From Alectryocaccobium sp964389285 (GTDB taxonomy: Bacteria; Bacillota; Clostridia; Lachnospirales; Lachnospiraceae): a DNA stretch of 64,000 nucleotides. The position numbers and the translations under genes were made by a program. Position 1 is the first letter of the stretch. The number at the start of each line of letters is the position of its first letter. The notes under the pieces were generated by a model, which was given only the letters and a program-made list of their open reading frames with translations, made no database searches and had not been told where the DNA came from. The DNA lies in assembly GCA_964389285.1 (NCBI GenBank), contig CAYMCZ010000005.1, forward strand, positions 72,648-136,647, read 5' to 3'. Shown piece by piece: positions 15,451-24,802 of this stretch.

Positions 15451-17946
15451 TTGAGTTTTGGGAAAAAAGGCATTCAGGACAAACTTGAAAAGATTGAATC
15501 CGGAAAGGCCAGGACAGGCAATAAAATAAGGACATCTTTGCTGCTGGCGATCATGGTTGCCCTTATTGCGGTGGCTGTTATCGGTTTCAGCTTTATTGTA
15601 GGCGCATATAACGGTATTGTTGACGGAGTACCGTCTGTTTCCGATGTAAATATCATGCCAAACGGTTACGCTACGTTTATTTATGATTCCGACGGCAATA
15701 TGATGCAGCAGCTGAATGATGCGGAGGGAAACAGGATAGCCGTATCTATAAACGAGATACCCCTTGATATGCAGCATGCCATAGTTGCCATAGAAGATGA
15801 GCGTTTTTACGAGCATAACGGTGTCGATACACAGGGCATGATAAGGGCTTTGGCTGTCGCGGTTTCCACAGGGTTTTCAAGGACGGAAGGCGCCAGTACG
15901 ATCACGCAGCAGCTTCTCAAAAACAACGTGTTTACCAACTGGACGAATGAATCTAAACTGGAGAGTATCACAAGAAAAATCCAGGAACAGCATCTTGCCG
16001 TAGAACTGGAAGAAGCTCTTGCGGCGGAAGGCATCGACGCAAAAGCCATTATTCTTGAGAATTACTTAAACACGGTCAATTTCGGAGCGGGATGCTACGG
16101 GGTTCAGTCGGCGTCCCTTAAATACTTCGGAAAGCCGTCTTCCGAGCTTTCCCTGTCTGAATGTGCGGTTCTTGCCGCAATTCCCCAGAACCCTACCAAA
16201 TGGAATCCCATCAGACATCCGGAGTTTAATTCAGAACGCCGTGAAACCGTATTAAAGAAAATGCTGGATCAGGGTTATATAAGCGAAGAAGCTTTTAACG
16301 AAGCCATGGCGGACGATGTATATTCCAGGATTTCCGAAAACAATTCAGGCGATTCTCTCGTGGAACCCTATTCATATTTTGTGGATGAACTTATAAGCGA
16401 AGTTGAAAACGATCTTATAGAAAAACTCGGATATACCGAGATACAGGCTGAAAATGCCCTTTACAGCGGCGGCTTAAGAATATATACCACCGTTGACCAG
16501 AATATTCAGCATATCATGGAGGAGGAATTCTCAAACGAAGATAATTTCCCTAATGAAGCCACGCTCGTGCTCGACTGGGCGCTGACGGTGGATCACGCAA
16601 ACGGAGAGCGTATAAACTACAGCCGGGAAATGATGCAGGTGTTTTTCAGACAGAGCGATCCCGACTTTGACCTTGTGTTCGATACCGAAGAAGAGGCCAG
16701 ATCATACGTAGAGCAGTATAAAGCGTCTGTTATAGGTGAAGGTGATGAAATAGTTGCCGAAAGATTTTCGGTGACTATGCAGCCTCAGGCCGCCATGGTC
16801 GTCATGGATCAGAATACGGGTTATGTAAAAGGCATTATCGGCGGAAGAGGAACAAAAACCGCCAGCCTTATACTCAACAGGGCTACGAACTCTTACAGGC
16901 AGCCCGGTTCTACATTTAAGATACTCTCTACCTACGGACCCGCTCTGGATTTAGGGAAGATCAATCTGAATACGACCGTGGAGGACGGAGAGTTTTTCTA
17001 CGACGACGGTACGCTGGTTCATAATGCTGACGACAGCTATCACGGCTATGTAACCATCAGAAACGCCATTATAAACTCATATAATATTGTCGCGGTTAAA
17101 GTGTTGACTGAGATAACCCCGCAGACCGGTTTTGACTATCTGCTGAAGCTGGGATTCTCGCAGCTTATTAACGATACCTCATGGGATGTTATTCAGCCGC
17201 TTGCGCTCGGCGGTATCACAAAGGGTGTGAGTACCGAAGAACTGACGGCGGCGTATGCGGCTATCGCAAACGGCGGCAAATACAACAAGCCAATATATTA
17301 TACCAAAGTCATGGACCAGTACGGAAAGGTGATTTTGGAAAATACTCCTTCCGAGGAAAAAGTGTTCAAGGACAGTACCGCTTATCTTCTGACAAGCGCA
17401 ATGACAGACGTTGTGCGCATGGGAACGGGCGTGGATTTCCAGCTTAACGGCATGACGCTTGCGGGAAAGACCGGTACCACCACCTCGTACAGAGATCTTG
17501 TGTTCGCAGGCTTCACGCCGTATTATACCGCCGCAATATGGGCCGGATATGACGTTGCCGCGGTTCTTCCGGAGGATCAGCGAAGTTATTATAAGGTTCT
17601 TTATACAAACGTAATGAACCGTATTCATGAGGGGCTTGAAGATAAGGAGTTCGAAATGCCCGAATCCGTCGAAAAGGTTTGGATTTGCGCTGAATCCGGA
17701 AAACTGGCCGGAGAGGGGTGCTCTGCTTATCAGGAATACTTTGAGACAGGAAAGGCTCCGACGAGAAGATGTTACGAGCATGTTCCGACACCGACTCCCA
17801 CGCCGACGCCTACACCTACGCCGACTCCCACCGAGACGCCTAAGCCCTCTGTTGAGCCCGGGGACGAAGGCGGAGATGCGCCGGACGGGCAGGATACGGA
17901 TGATCACGAACATCAATATGATCCGGATGTGGAATATGATGACTGA
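15451..17946 (+). CDS. Class A penicillin-binding protein (transglycosylase/transpeptidase)
   Basis: A bifunctional peptidoglycan polymerase of 831 residues. Order: short basic cytoplasmic tail, one membrane helix (about 30-53), glycosyltransferase family 51 domain with EDERFYEHNGVD and TITQQLLKN, then the transpeptidase with STFK (active Ser, about residue 487), SYN and KTGTT. The C-terminus is a Pro-Thr dipeptide run (PTPTPTPT) and an acidic His/Asp tail, common in cell-wall-exposed Firmicute PBPs. The start is TTG with an excellent AGGAGGG site. A TATAAT at 15403-15408 is the likely -10; its -35 is weak. Confidence 0.96.
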   Translation: MSFGKKGIQDKLEKIESGKARTGNKIRTSLLLAIMVALIAVAVIGFSFIVGAYNGIVDGVPSVSDVNIMPNGYATFIYDSDGNMMQQLNDAEGNRIAVSINEIPLDMQHAIVAIEDERFYEHNGVDTQGMIRALAVAVSTGFSRTEGASTITQQLLKNNVFTNWTNESKLESITRKIQEQHLAVELEEALAAEGIDAKAIILENYLNTVNFGAGCYGVQSASLKYFGKPSSELSLSECAVLAAIPQNPTKWNPIRHPEFNSERRETVLKKMLDQGYISEEAFNEAMADDVYSRISENNSGDSLVEPYSYFVDELISEVENDLIEKLGYTEIQAENALYSGGLRIYTTVDQNIQHIMEEEFSNEDNFPNEATLVLDWALTVDHANGERINYSREMMQVFFRQSDPDFDLVFDTEEEARSYVEQYKASVIGEGDEIVAERFSVTMQPQAAMVVMDQNTGYVKGIIGGRGTKTASLILNRATNSYRQPGSTFKILSTYGPALDLGKINLNTTVEDGEFFYDDGTLVHNADDSYHGYVTIRNAIINSYNIVAVKVLTEITPQTGFDYLLKLGFSQLINDTSWDVIQPLALGGITKGVSTEELTAAYAAIANGGKYNKPIYYTKVMDQYGKVILENTPSEEKVFKDSTAYLLTSAMTDVVRMGTGVDFQLNGMTLAGKTGTTTSYRDLVFAGFTPYYTAAIWAGYDVAAVLPEDQRSYYKVLYTNVMNRIHEGLEDKEFEMPESVEKVWICAESGKLAGEGCSAYQEYFETGKAPTRRCYEHVPTPTPTPTPTPTPTPTETPKPSVEPGDEGGDAPDGQDTDDHEHQYDPDVEYDD

Positions 17947-17975
17947 TTAGTCTAAAACCTGATATGTTCAAAACA

Positions 17976-18035
17976 GGGCTGTCGCACTTATGCAAACTGA
18001 ATGAATATTCATGAAACTGCATAAAGCGACAGCCC
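17976..18035. repeat. Palindromic intergenic repeat, copy B
   Basis: The outer arm GGGCTGTCGC pairs perfectly with GCGACAGCCC. The inner arm TTATGCA pairs with TGCATAA. The centre is the perfect palindrome ATGAATATTCAT (18001-18012). It lies between the convergent PBP and cyclo-ligase genes. No T run follows on the plus strand, so terminator function is less clear than for copies A, C and D. Confidence 0.85.
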
Positions 18036-18057
18036 ACATAATATAATATCCAGACAT

Positions 18058-18669
18058 TTAATTAGCGTTCTTCGGATACCATCCGGCTTCGGTCACGGTT
18101 TTATCCGGCTTGAAATCATGTTCATCAGTGATAACCCTGTCGATCTTTTGTCTTTCGTAGGCAACCGTGATAGAAGCCGCGTTTGTGCATTTGGGCAGAA
18201 ATCTGTCATAATAACCCTTGCCTCTGCCAACACGCCTGCAGTCGGGATCAAAGGCCGTACAGGGAACGATAACCAGATCTATCTTTTCAGGCTCCACAAC
18301 CTCGCCTTTATCGACTACAGGCTTTCTGATCCCGTATTTTTCATCTGTCTCCATAGAGTCTTCGCCCTCGCCGGGGATAACCGCGATCATTGAGCCGTCT
18401 TCATACCATACGGGGAAGGCGACTTTTTTTTCAAGCATGGCCGCTGTATTATTTATTATCGAGACATCCACTTCGTCGTATGCCGGCAGATAAGAGAGGA
18501 TTATATTTGCCCTCAGAAAATCCTGATCATACATCATCAGCAGGGTAATCATGTTGTCGTTCAGTTTTTTTTCATCGGCGGAAAGCTGGTTTCTGCCGTA
18601 GAGTCCGGCCTTGCGCTGGATTTTTTTTAATTCAACGATCTTTTCAGGTGTCAGGCTTTCGTTATGCAT
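18058..18669 (-). CDS. 5-formyltetrahydrofolate cyclo-ligase
   Basis: Converts 5-formyl-THF with ATP to 5,10-methenyl-THF, returning inhibitory folate to the active pool. The 203-residue protein shows the basic N-terminal ATP-binding segment (K-x-x-Q-R-K), YLPAYDEVD and VAFPVWY in the middle, and the C-terminal family signature DLVIVPCTAFD then RRVGRGKGYYDRFL. The start has a GGAGG site. It is convergent with the PBP gene and divergent from mrp. A short C-terminal part is normal for clostridial members. Confidence 0.95.
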   Translation of the reverse strand: MHNESLTPEKIVELKKIQRKAGLYGRNQLSADEKKLNDNMITLLMMYDQDFLRANIILSYLPAYDEVDVSIINNTAAMLEKKVAFPVWYEDGSMIAVIPGEGEDSMETDEKYGIRKPVVDKGEVVEPEKIDLVIVPCTAFDPDCRRVGRGKGYYDRFLPKCTNAASITVAYERQKIDRVITDEHDFKPDKTVTEAGWYPKNAN

Positions 18670-18803
18670 AATATATTCCTCCGGGTGATAAATCGATAAT
18701 ATTTATCAATCATTAAACTTATGCAGATACTATAGTCCAGAAGCGGCTATATTGCAAGCTTTTGATTAAACGGCGCAATTGACTGTAAATTTATAACAGC
18801 AGC

Positions 18804-18832
18804 TTTATTTTTTGAAAATGCTGTGATACAAT
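18804..18832 (+). promoter_or_regulatory. Probable promoter for the Mrp ATPase gene
   Basis: TTTATT (18804-18809), 17 bp, then TACAAT (18827-18832) with an upstream TG one base before the -10, an extended -10 form. The -35 is poor. It lies about 60 nt before the gene's GGAGG site. Confidence 0.45.
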
Positions 18833-18893
18833 TCAAATCAGACTGAACGTCAGGTGTTTAAATATTTGATTTTTTTTACTGGAGGAAATAATT

Positions 18894-19721
18894 ATGAGTT
18901 CAAGCTGTAATGGTGACTGCGCCGGCTGTAAGAGCGATTGTGACAGCAGGCAGGAGACAGAAAGCCTTATTGAAGCGCAAAACACTTATTCGGACATTAA
19001 AAAAGTTATCGGTGTCGTAAGCGGAAAGGGAGGTGTCGGCAAATCCCTTGTAACGGCGCTTCTTGCATCAGGGGTCAGAAGAAAAGCCAAAGAGGTTGCC
19101 GTTCTTGACGCGGATATAACCGGTCCGTCGATCCCCCGGCTCTTCGGCATAAAAGATAAAGCAAAGGCCGATGAGAGAGGACTGCTCCCCGAAAATTCCG
19201 ATTCCGGAATAGAGATTATGTCGGTCAATCTCCTTCTTGAAAACGAAGAAGACCCTGTGGTGTGGAGAGGGCCTGTCATTGCCGGAGCGGTCAAACAGTT
19301 CTGGACAGATGTCGCATGGGGTAAGGTGGACTATATGTTCGTGGATATGCCCCCCGGCACCGGCGATGTGGCGCTTACTGTTTTTCAGACGCTGCCTGTT
19401 GACGGCATAATTGTGGTAACTTCTCCCCAGGAGCTTGTCGAGATGATAGTGGGAAAGGCCGTAAAGATGGCCAAACTTATGGATATCCCCGTAATAGGGC
19501 TTGTCGAAAACATGTCTTATTTCGAGTGTCCCGACTGTCATCAGCGTCATGATATTTTCGGAAGAAGCCGCGCGGAGGAAATTGCCGCAAAATACGGCAT
19601 CGAAGAGACGGCCAGGATTCCGATTGATCCGACTCTTGCAAAGGCGTGTGATGCGGGAGCGATTGAGCATCATGAAAACGACTATTTGAAAGAGCTGGTT
19701 GAAAAAATAATTACAATGTGA
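18894..19721 (+). CDS. Mrp/NBP35-type ATP-binding iron-sulfur carrier protein
   Basis: A P-loop ATPase of the Mrp/ApbC/NBP35 group that carries Fe-S clusters to target enzymes. The 275 residues show a deviant Walker A (SGKGGVGKS), Switch II (DMPPGTGD) and the dimer-bridging C-P-D-C motif (FECPDC). The N-terminus has a cysteine cluster, Cys5, 9, 12 and 16, then Asp-rich sequence. This recalls the NBP35 N-terminal cluster, though the spacing differs. The ATG has a GGAGG site. ilvE follows after 15 nt. Confidence 0.93.
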   Translation: MSSSCNGDCAGCKSDCDSRQETESLIEAQNTYSDIKKVIGVVSGKGGVGKSLVTALLASGVRRKAKEVAVLDADITGPSIPRLFGIKDKAKADERGLLPENSDSGIEIMSVNLLLENEEDPVVWRGPVIAGAVKQFWTDVAWGKVDYMFVDMPPGTGDVALTVFQTLPVDGIIVVTSPQELVEMIVGKAVKMAKLMDIPVIGLVENMSYFECPDCHQRHDIFGRSRAEEIAAKYGIEETARIPIDPTLAKACDAGAIEHHENDYLKELVEKIITM

Positions 19722-19736
19722 AACGGAGAGAAGATT

Positions 19737-20756
19737 ATGAAAAATATTGACTGGGGAAATCTTGGTTTCGGGTATTTTAAGACGGATTACCGCTATGTTT
19801 CTGATTTCAAGGACGGAAAATGGGATGAAGGAAAGCTTATTGAGGATGACATGATAACCATTTCCGAATGTGCCGGAGTCCTTCAGTATTGTCAAACCTG
19901 TTTTGAGGGTCTTAAGGCATACAGGACGCAGGACGGCAGCGTAGTGGCTTTCAGGCCGGATCTTAACGAAAAAAGACTTCATGACAGCTGTGAACGTCTG
20001 TGTATGCCCACGCTTCCCGAAGGAAGATTTCTGGAAGCCGTGGACATGGTCGTTAAGGCAAATATCGATTATGTACCCCCTTTCGGGTCGGGAGCTTCTC
20101 TTTATATACGTCCTTATATGTTCGGCTATGATGAAGTATTAGGTGTTAAAAGCGCAAAGGCGTTTCAGTTCCGTATGTTTGTATCTCCCGTAGGTCCTTA
20201 TTTTAAAGGCGGTGCAAAGCCCATCACGATCAGGATATGCGACTACGACAGGGCCGCGCCGCACGGTACGGGACATATTAAAGCGGGTCTTAATTACGCC
20301 ATGAGTCTTTATGCGATAGAGGAGGCACACAGTCTCGGATACAGCGAAAACATGTACCTTGACGCGGGAAGCCGCACAAAAGTCGAAGAGACGGGGGGCG
20401 CGAATTTTATTTTTGTTACAAAAGACAATAAAGTCATAACCCCTAAATCCGACAGTATACTTCCATCCATAACAAGAAGATCGATTCTTCATGTTGCGAA
20501 AGAATACCTCGGGCTTGAAACACAGGAAAGAGAGATATTTGCAGCGGAACTGCCGGATTTTGCGGAATGCGGTCTTTGCGGCACTGCCGCCGTTATTTCT
20601 CCGGTTGGCAAAATCGTAGATCACGGCAGGGAAATATGCCTTCCGTCAGGCATGGAAAAAATGGGGCCGGTCACACAAGAGCTTTATGACACACTGACGG
20701 GAATTCAGATGGGACGACTGAATGCTCCGGAGGGATGGATAAGAAAAATCCAATAA
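19737..20756 (+). CDS. ilvE: Branched-chain amino acid aminotransferase
   Basis: A fold-type IV PLP enzyme interconverting branched-chain amino acids and their 2-oxo acids. The 339 residues show CFEGLKAYR, the phosphate-binding YIRP segment, the PLP lysine in HIKAGLNYA (Lys182), and the C-terminal FAECGLCGTAAVISPV region. Length and motifs fit the eukaryote-like BCAT group common in clostridia. It is 15 nt after mrp and 10 nt before the decarboxylase gene, in one apparent transcript running to argS. Confidence 0.96.
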   Translation: MKNIDWGNLGFGYFKTDYRYVSDFKDGKWDEGKLIEDDMITISECAGVLQYCQTCFEGLKAYRTQDGSVVAFRPDLNEKRLHDSCERLCMPTLPEGRFLEAVDMVVKANIDYVPPFGSGASLYIRPYMFGYDEVLGVKSAKAFQFRMFVSPVGPYFKGGAKPITIRICDYDRAAPHGTGHIKAGLNYAMSLYAIEEAHSLGYSENMYLDAGSRTKVEETGGANFIFVTKDNKVITPKSDSILPSITRRSILHVAKEYLGLETQEREIFAAELPDFAECGLCGTAAVISPVGKIVDHGREICLPSGMEKMGPVTQELYDTLTGIQMGRLNAPEGWIRKIQ

Positions 20757-20766
20757 GATTTTATGT

Positions 20767-22221
20767 ATGGGTATAAAAAATACAAGACTGCCTCTTGCGG
20801 AAGCGCTTGATGCATTTGCCGAAAATAAGCCCTCATATTTTTGTACTCCGGGACACAGATTTGAACAGGGAGTACCGTCCGGTCTTTCTGGTCGTTTTGG
20901 AAAAGATGTATTCAAATATGACCTTACCGAAACTTATACTTTGGACGATCTTTACAGGCCAAAGGGTGCCATAAAAAAAGCTCAGGATATGGCCGCAAAG
21001 CTTTTCGGAGCAAGACACAGCCGTTTTCTTGTAAACGGCACGACTTGCGGGATTCAGGCTATGATGACGGCCTGCGTTTCAAATGGAGATAAGATCCTCA
21101 TAAGCAGAAACGCTCATTACTCATGCGTGTCGGGGCTTGTGATTTCAGGTGCTTCTCCTGTATGGATGCTTCCTCACTCTGACGAAGCGCGGGGGATATT
21201 TACCTGTGTTTCGCCGGAAACGGTTCGTGAAAACCTTGAAAAACATAAAGATATCAAAGCGGTAACGATAGTCTCCCCGACCTATTACGGAGATATTTCC
21301 CGCATCAGGGAAATATCCGATCTGTGTCATGAAAAAGGGATTCCCCTGCTGGTTGATGAAGCTCACGGAGCTCATTTGTATTTTTCGGAAAGGGCGCATG
21401 ACGGAGCGATAAAAAACGGAGCAGATGCCGCAAGTATGAGTATTCATAAAACACTCGGCAGCCTGACTCAAAGTTCAATGCTTCATCTGAAAAGTGATCT
21501 TATGGATATCGGCGATATCGATTCGGCTCTAAGGCTGCTTATGAGTTCTTCGCCTTCTTATCTTTTGATGGCTTCGCTTGATGCGGCCAGGGCGCAAATG
21601 CAGGAATGCGGCAGAGAACTTTACGGCAGGGCGGCATATCTCGGAAATCTTTTATCTGAAAAAATAAAAAAGATTGACGGAGCGGAAGTGTACGAGGGAG
21701 ACTGCTCCGGATACAAAGATCCGACCAGAGTTGTATTTTCGTTCAACAAAATCGGCATTTCCGGCATTGACATCTCAGATAAACTATATCATGATTACAA
21801 TATATGTATCGAAACGGCGGACCGGATCAACGCTGTTGCGATCGTTACATTCGGAAACGATATTTCGGATATCGAAAAGCTCGAAAACGCATTAAAAAGC
21901 ATTGCCTTTTCGCGCAATAGAACCGAAATGTATGATGATTTATCTTATAAAACAATAACGGATCTGCCTTTGCCCGTAATGCGGTATACTCCGAGAGAAG
22001 CATATTTTGCCGAACATGAGCTGATACGGCTTGAGTCGGCCGCGGGCAGGATAGCCGCCGAAAGCATATCGCCTTATCCGCCGGGCATACCGATAATATG
22101 TCCGGGTGAAATTATTACCCATGAGATATATGAAATATTAAGATTCTGTCAGAAAAACCTTATTCCGGTCCATGCTTCCGGAACACATGAAAATGAAAAA
22201 ATATTGGTATTAAAACAGTAG
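20767..22221 (+). CDS. Orn/Lys/Arg decarboxylase family protein
   Basis: A PLP enzyme of the Orn/Lys/Arg decarboxylase group I family, in its short Firmicute form (484 residues, without the N-terminal wing domain of inducible E. coli enzymes). Visible: TPGHRFEQG, VNGTTCGIQA, VDEAHGAH (Asp197 contacting PLP) and the PLP lysine in SIHKTLGSLTQ (Lys228). The C-terminal domain carries PGIPIICPGE. Products would be cadaverine, putrescine or agmatine; substrate cannot be set from sequence. The ribosome site is weak, so coupling to ilvE is likely. Confidence 0.92.
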   Translation: MGIKNTRLPLAEALDAFAENKPSYFCTPGHRFEQGVPSGLSGRFGKDVFKYDLTETYTLDDLYRPKGAIKKAQDMAAKLFGARHSRFLVNGTTCGIQAMMTACVSNGDKILISRNAHYSCVSGLVISGASPVWMLPHSDEARGIFTCVSPETVRENLEKHKDIKAVTIVSPTYYGDISRIREISDLCHEKGIPLLVDEAHGAHLYFSERAHDGAIKNGADAASMSIHKTLGSLTQSSMLHLKSDLMDIGDIDSALRLLMSSSPSYLLMASLDAARAQMQECGRELYGRAAYLGNLLSEKIKKIDGAEVYEGDCSGYKDPTRVVFSFNKIGISGIDISDKLYHDYNICIETADRINAVAIVTFGNDISDIEKLENALKSIAFSRNRTEMYDDLSYKTITDLPLPVMRYTPREAYFAEHELIRLESAAGRIAAESISPYPPGIPIICPGEIITHEIYEILRFCQKNLIPVHASGTHENEKILVLKQ

Positions 22222-22234
22222 GAGCATTTTAATT

Positions 22235-24001
22235 ATGCGGATATTAACAGACATTATCGGAGATGAAGTTTCAAAAGCATTTGAAGCCGCCGGTTATGAC
22301 AAAAAATACGGAACGGTCACCGTATCAAACAGGCCGGATCTTTGTGAATTCCAATGCAACGGAGCAATGGCAGCGAAAAAGGAGTATCAAAAAGCGCCGA
22401 GAGATATCGCGGCGGATGCTGCCTTAAAGCTTGAGGGCGGCAATGTATTTGAAAACGTTGATATAGCAGGCCCGGGTTTTTTGAATCTCAATTTAAAAAA
22501 TGATTTTTTAGCGGATTATCTGAATCAGATGTCACAGGATAAAAAAACCGGAGTCGGAACCGTACAGACCCCTTTGACCGTCATTGTGGATTATGGCGGA
22601 CCGAATGTGGCAAAACCGCTGCATATCGGACATCTCAGAGCTGCCATAATCGGGGAAAGCATTAAAAGAATCGGACGCTTTTTAGGTCATAATATGATAG
22701 GAGACGTTCATCTCGGGGATTGGGGACTCCAGATAGGGCTGATAATCTCCGAAATCAGCGAACGAAAAGGCGATCTTCCTTATTTTGACAAAGATTTCAT
22801 CGGTGAATATCCCAAAGAAGCTCCGTTTACGATAGCCGAGCTTGAAGAAATATATCCGGCGGCAAGCGCCCGTTCAAAAGAAGACGAAGAGTTCAGAAAA
22901 AAAGCTCTTGAAGCTACGTTTGAGCTGCAGAACGGAAGAGCCGGCTATATCGCTCTCTGGAATCATATCATGAATGTTTCCGTTAATGATCTCAAAGAGA
23001 ATTATAAAAAACTTAACGTGGATTTCGAATTATGGAAAAAAGAATCCGATGCGCAGCCATATATTCCCGATATGATTAACATGATGAAGGAAAAAGGTTA
23101 TGCGTATGAGCATGACGGTGCGCTGATAGTGGACGTGAAAAAGGATACCGATACAAAAGAAGTACCTCCCATAATATTGCTTAAATCAGACGGTGCCTCG
23201 CTTTATTCGACGACGGATCTTGCGACCATAGTTGAGCGCGTAAAGCTTTTTGATCCCGACAGGATAATTTATGTCGTAGATAAACGTCAGGAAATGCATT
23301 TTATCCAGGTCTTCAGATGCGCCGTAAAGACGGGTCTGGTAAAGCCGGAAGTAAAGCTTGAGCACCTCGGTTTCGGAACCATGAACGGCAAAGACGGCAA
23401 ACCTTTTAAAACGCGGGACGGCGGAGTAATGCGTCTTGAGGTTCTGATAGACGACATCAAAGAAGAAATGCTCAAAAAGATTGTTGAAAACAAGGGCACA
23501 AAGGATCCGGACACGGAAAAGACCGCTCAAATTGTAGGTCTCGCAGCTTTAAAATACGGCGATCTTTCAAATCAGGCCACAAAGGATTATATCTTCGACA
23601 TTGATAAATTTACTTCTTTTGAGGGCAATACCGGGCCGTATATTCTTTATACGATTGTACGTATCAAGTCGATTTTGGAAAGATTTACCTCAAACGGAGG
23701 TGATATTTCGGAATGTTCCATACAGGCGCCCTTATCCGAAAGCGAGAAATCTCTGATGCTTCAGACGGCCTCTTTTAATGCTGCGGTTCAAAGCGCCTAC
23801 GAAGAAAGCGCGCCTCATAAAATCTGCGCTTATATCTACGCTCTGTCAAATAAATTCAATCATTTTTATCATGAGACAAAGATACTCACGGAGCCGGATG
23901 AAAACAAAAAGAAAGGCTGGATAGCGCTTCTTGATCTCGTCCGCAGGGTTTTGGAAAATAGTATAGAAATGCTTGGATTTTCCGCGCCTGATAAGATGTG
24001 A
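22235..24001 (+). CDS. argS: Arginyl-tRNA synthetase
   Basis: A class I synthetase charging tRNA-Arg. The 588 residues show the N-terminal Arg-tRNA synthetase domain (GPGFLNL), the HIGH motif in KPLHIGHLRAA, the Rossmann fold with GDWGLQ, and the C-terminal DALR anticodon-binding domain with QKYNH-like sequence (ALSNKFNHFYH). As in most ArgS proteins the KMSKS loop is not canonical (FKTRDGG-type). It begins 13 nt after the decarboxylase gene. Confidence 0.97.
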   Translation: MRILTDIIGDEVSKAFEAAGYDKKYGTVTVSNRPDLCEFQCNGAMAAKKEYQKAPRDIAADAALKLEGGNVFENVDIAGPGFLNLNLKNDFLADYLNQMSQDKKTGVGTVQTPLTVIVDYGGPNVAKPLHIGHLRAAIIGESIKRIGRFLGHNMIGDVHLGDWGLQIGLIISEISERKGDLPYFDKDFIGEYPKEAPFTIAELEEIYPAASARSKEDEEFRKKALEATFELQNGRAGYIALWNHIMNVSVNDLKENYKKLNVDFELWKKESDAQPYIPDMINMMKEKGYAYEHDGALIVDVKKDTDTKEVPPIILLKSDGASLYSTTDLATIVERVKLFDPDRIIYVVDKRQEMHFIQVFRCAVKTGLVKPEVKLEHLGFGTMNGKDGKPFKTRDGGVMRLEVLIDDIKEEMLKKIVENKGTKDPDTEKTAQIVGLAALKYGDLSNQATKDYIFDIDKFTSFEGNTGPYILYTIVRIKSILERFTSNGGDISECSIQAPLSESEKSLMLQTASFNAAVQSAYEESAPHKICAYIYALSNKFNHFYHETKILTEPDENKKKGWIALLDLVRRVLENSIEMLGFSAPDKM

Positions 24002-24035
24002 CAGGTCAGATAAAGTCGCAAATGAAAGGCAAAAC

Positions 24036-24743
24036 ATGACTGAAAATCACGGAATTTCGAAGGGCAGGATGTTCTGGGAGATGTTTAATCCCGCATTATT
24101 CTTTTTGCTATGCATGTTTCTTTGTACGCTGTTGGTGCAGATGATTTATACCAGTATAGCGCTTCAAAACAAAGACATACTCGGGATATATCAGAGCGCG
24201 ACTCAGTCGGCCCTTGCTGCCGGTATAGTATACTATTCGGTAACGATATTTCTTAAAAGAAAAACCGTAATATACGATAAATTCAAATACGGGCACAAAT
24301 CGGAAAAACTTCCGATTCCTTTTCTTGTGCTTTACGGAGCCGGGATTTACGGGGTTGCGCTTATTGCCGACAGATTGATTGAGATAAGCGGCCTGACAAA
24401 TATCTTTTCCGGATACGACACCGCCGTAGGCATGACAATGACAGGGCAGTCTCCGATTGTTATGATATTGGCTGTCGTAATTCTCGGGCCGATAGCCGAA
24501 GAGATTATTTTCAGATGGATGATCTTTGGAAGGGTTCGCTTTTATCTGGGTAAAAAACGTGCGATAATTATTTCATCCCTGCTTTTCGCCCTGTTTCACG
24601 GCAATATGATCCAATTCATATTCTGCACCGTAGTCGGGATCGCCCTGGCTTTTGTTTATGACCGGACGGGAAATATTTATCTGTGTGTTATAGCGCACAT
24701 GGCTATAAATTTTACGGGTGTTATTCCGTTTTTGCAGATTTAA
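24036..24743 (+). CDS. CPBP family intramembrane metalloprotease
   Basis: A 235-residue membrane protein with about six hydrophobic segments and the CPBP (Abi/Rce1-like) motifs: EEIIFRW (Glu-Glu-x3-Arg), FALFHGN and the third His in CVIAHMAINF. These form the metal site of the family, which includes CAAX-type proteases and bacteriocin self-immunity proteins. The frame is open from 23973 inside argS, but the ATG at 24036 has a GAAAGG site. No bacteriocin gene is nearby, so immunity is not supported here. Confidence 0.9.
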   Translation: MTENHGISKGRMFWEMFNPALFFLLCMFLCTLLVQMIYTSIALQNKDILGIYQSATQSALAAGIVYYSVTIFLKRKTVIYDKFKYGHKSEKLPIPFLVLYGAGIYGVALIADRLIEISGLTNIFSGYDTAVGMTMTGQSPIVMILAVVILGPIAEEIIFRWMIFGRVRFYLGKKRAIIISSLLFALFHGNMIQFIFCTVVGIALAFVYDRTGNIYLCVIAHMAINFTGVIPFLQI

Positions 24744-24802
24744 ACAGGCAAATTTTGCCTGACTGTTGCAGTAAATTTTTAAAACTATGAAAGGAGATTT
24801 GT

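Noticed and set aside
17788..17835. Short tandem DNA repeat in the PBP gene, considered as CRISPR or satellite
   Set aside because: It encodes a Pro-Thr dipeptide run in frame; there are no spacers.
17179..17916. Minus-strand open frame of 245 codons opposite the PBP gene
   Set aside because: Arg/Cys-rich mirror of the PBP transpeptidase and PT-repeat region; no start signal.
19722..19736. T-box or other leader before ilvE or argS
   Set aside because: The gaps are only 13-15 nt; no T-box motif (TGGnACC) was seen there.
19068..19982. Minus-strand open frame of 304 codons opposite mrp and ilvE
   Set aside because: It lies fully under two well-supported genes, shows no family motif or ribosome site, and its composition mirrors the sense codons.
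24036..24743. CPBP protease as bacteriocin immunity protein
   Set aside because: No precursor peptide, modification or export genes next to it; the neighbours are argS and a LOG protein.
24745..24761. CAGGCA/TGCCTG hairpin after the CPBP gene as a terminator
   Set aside because: The stem is short and no T run follows on the plus strand.
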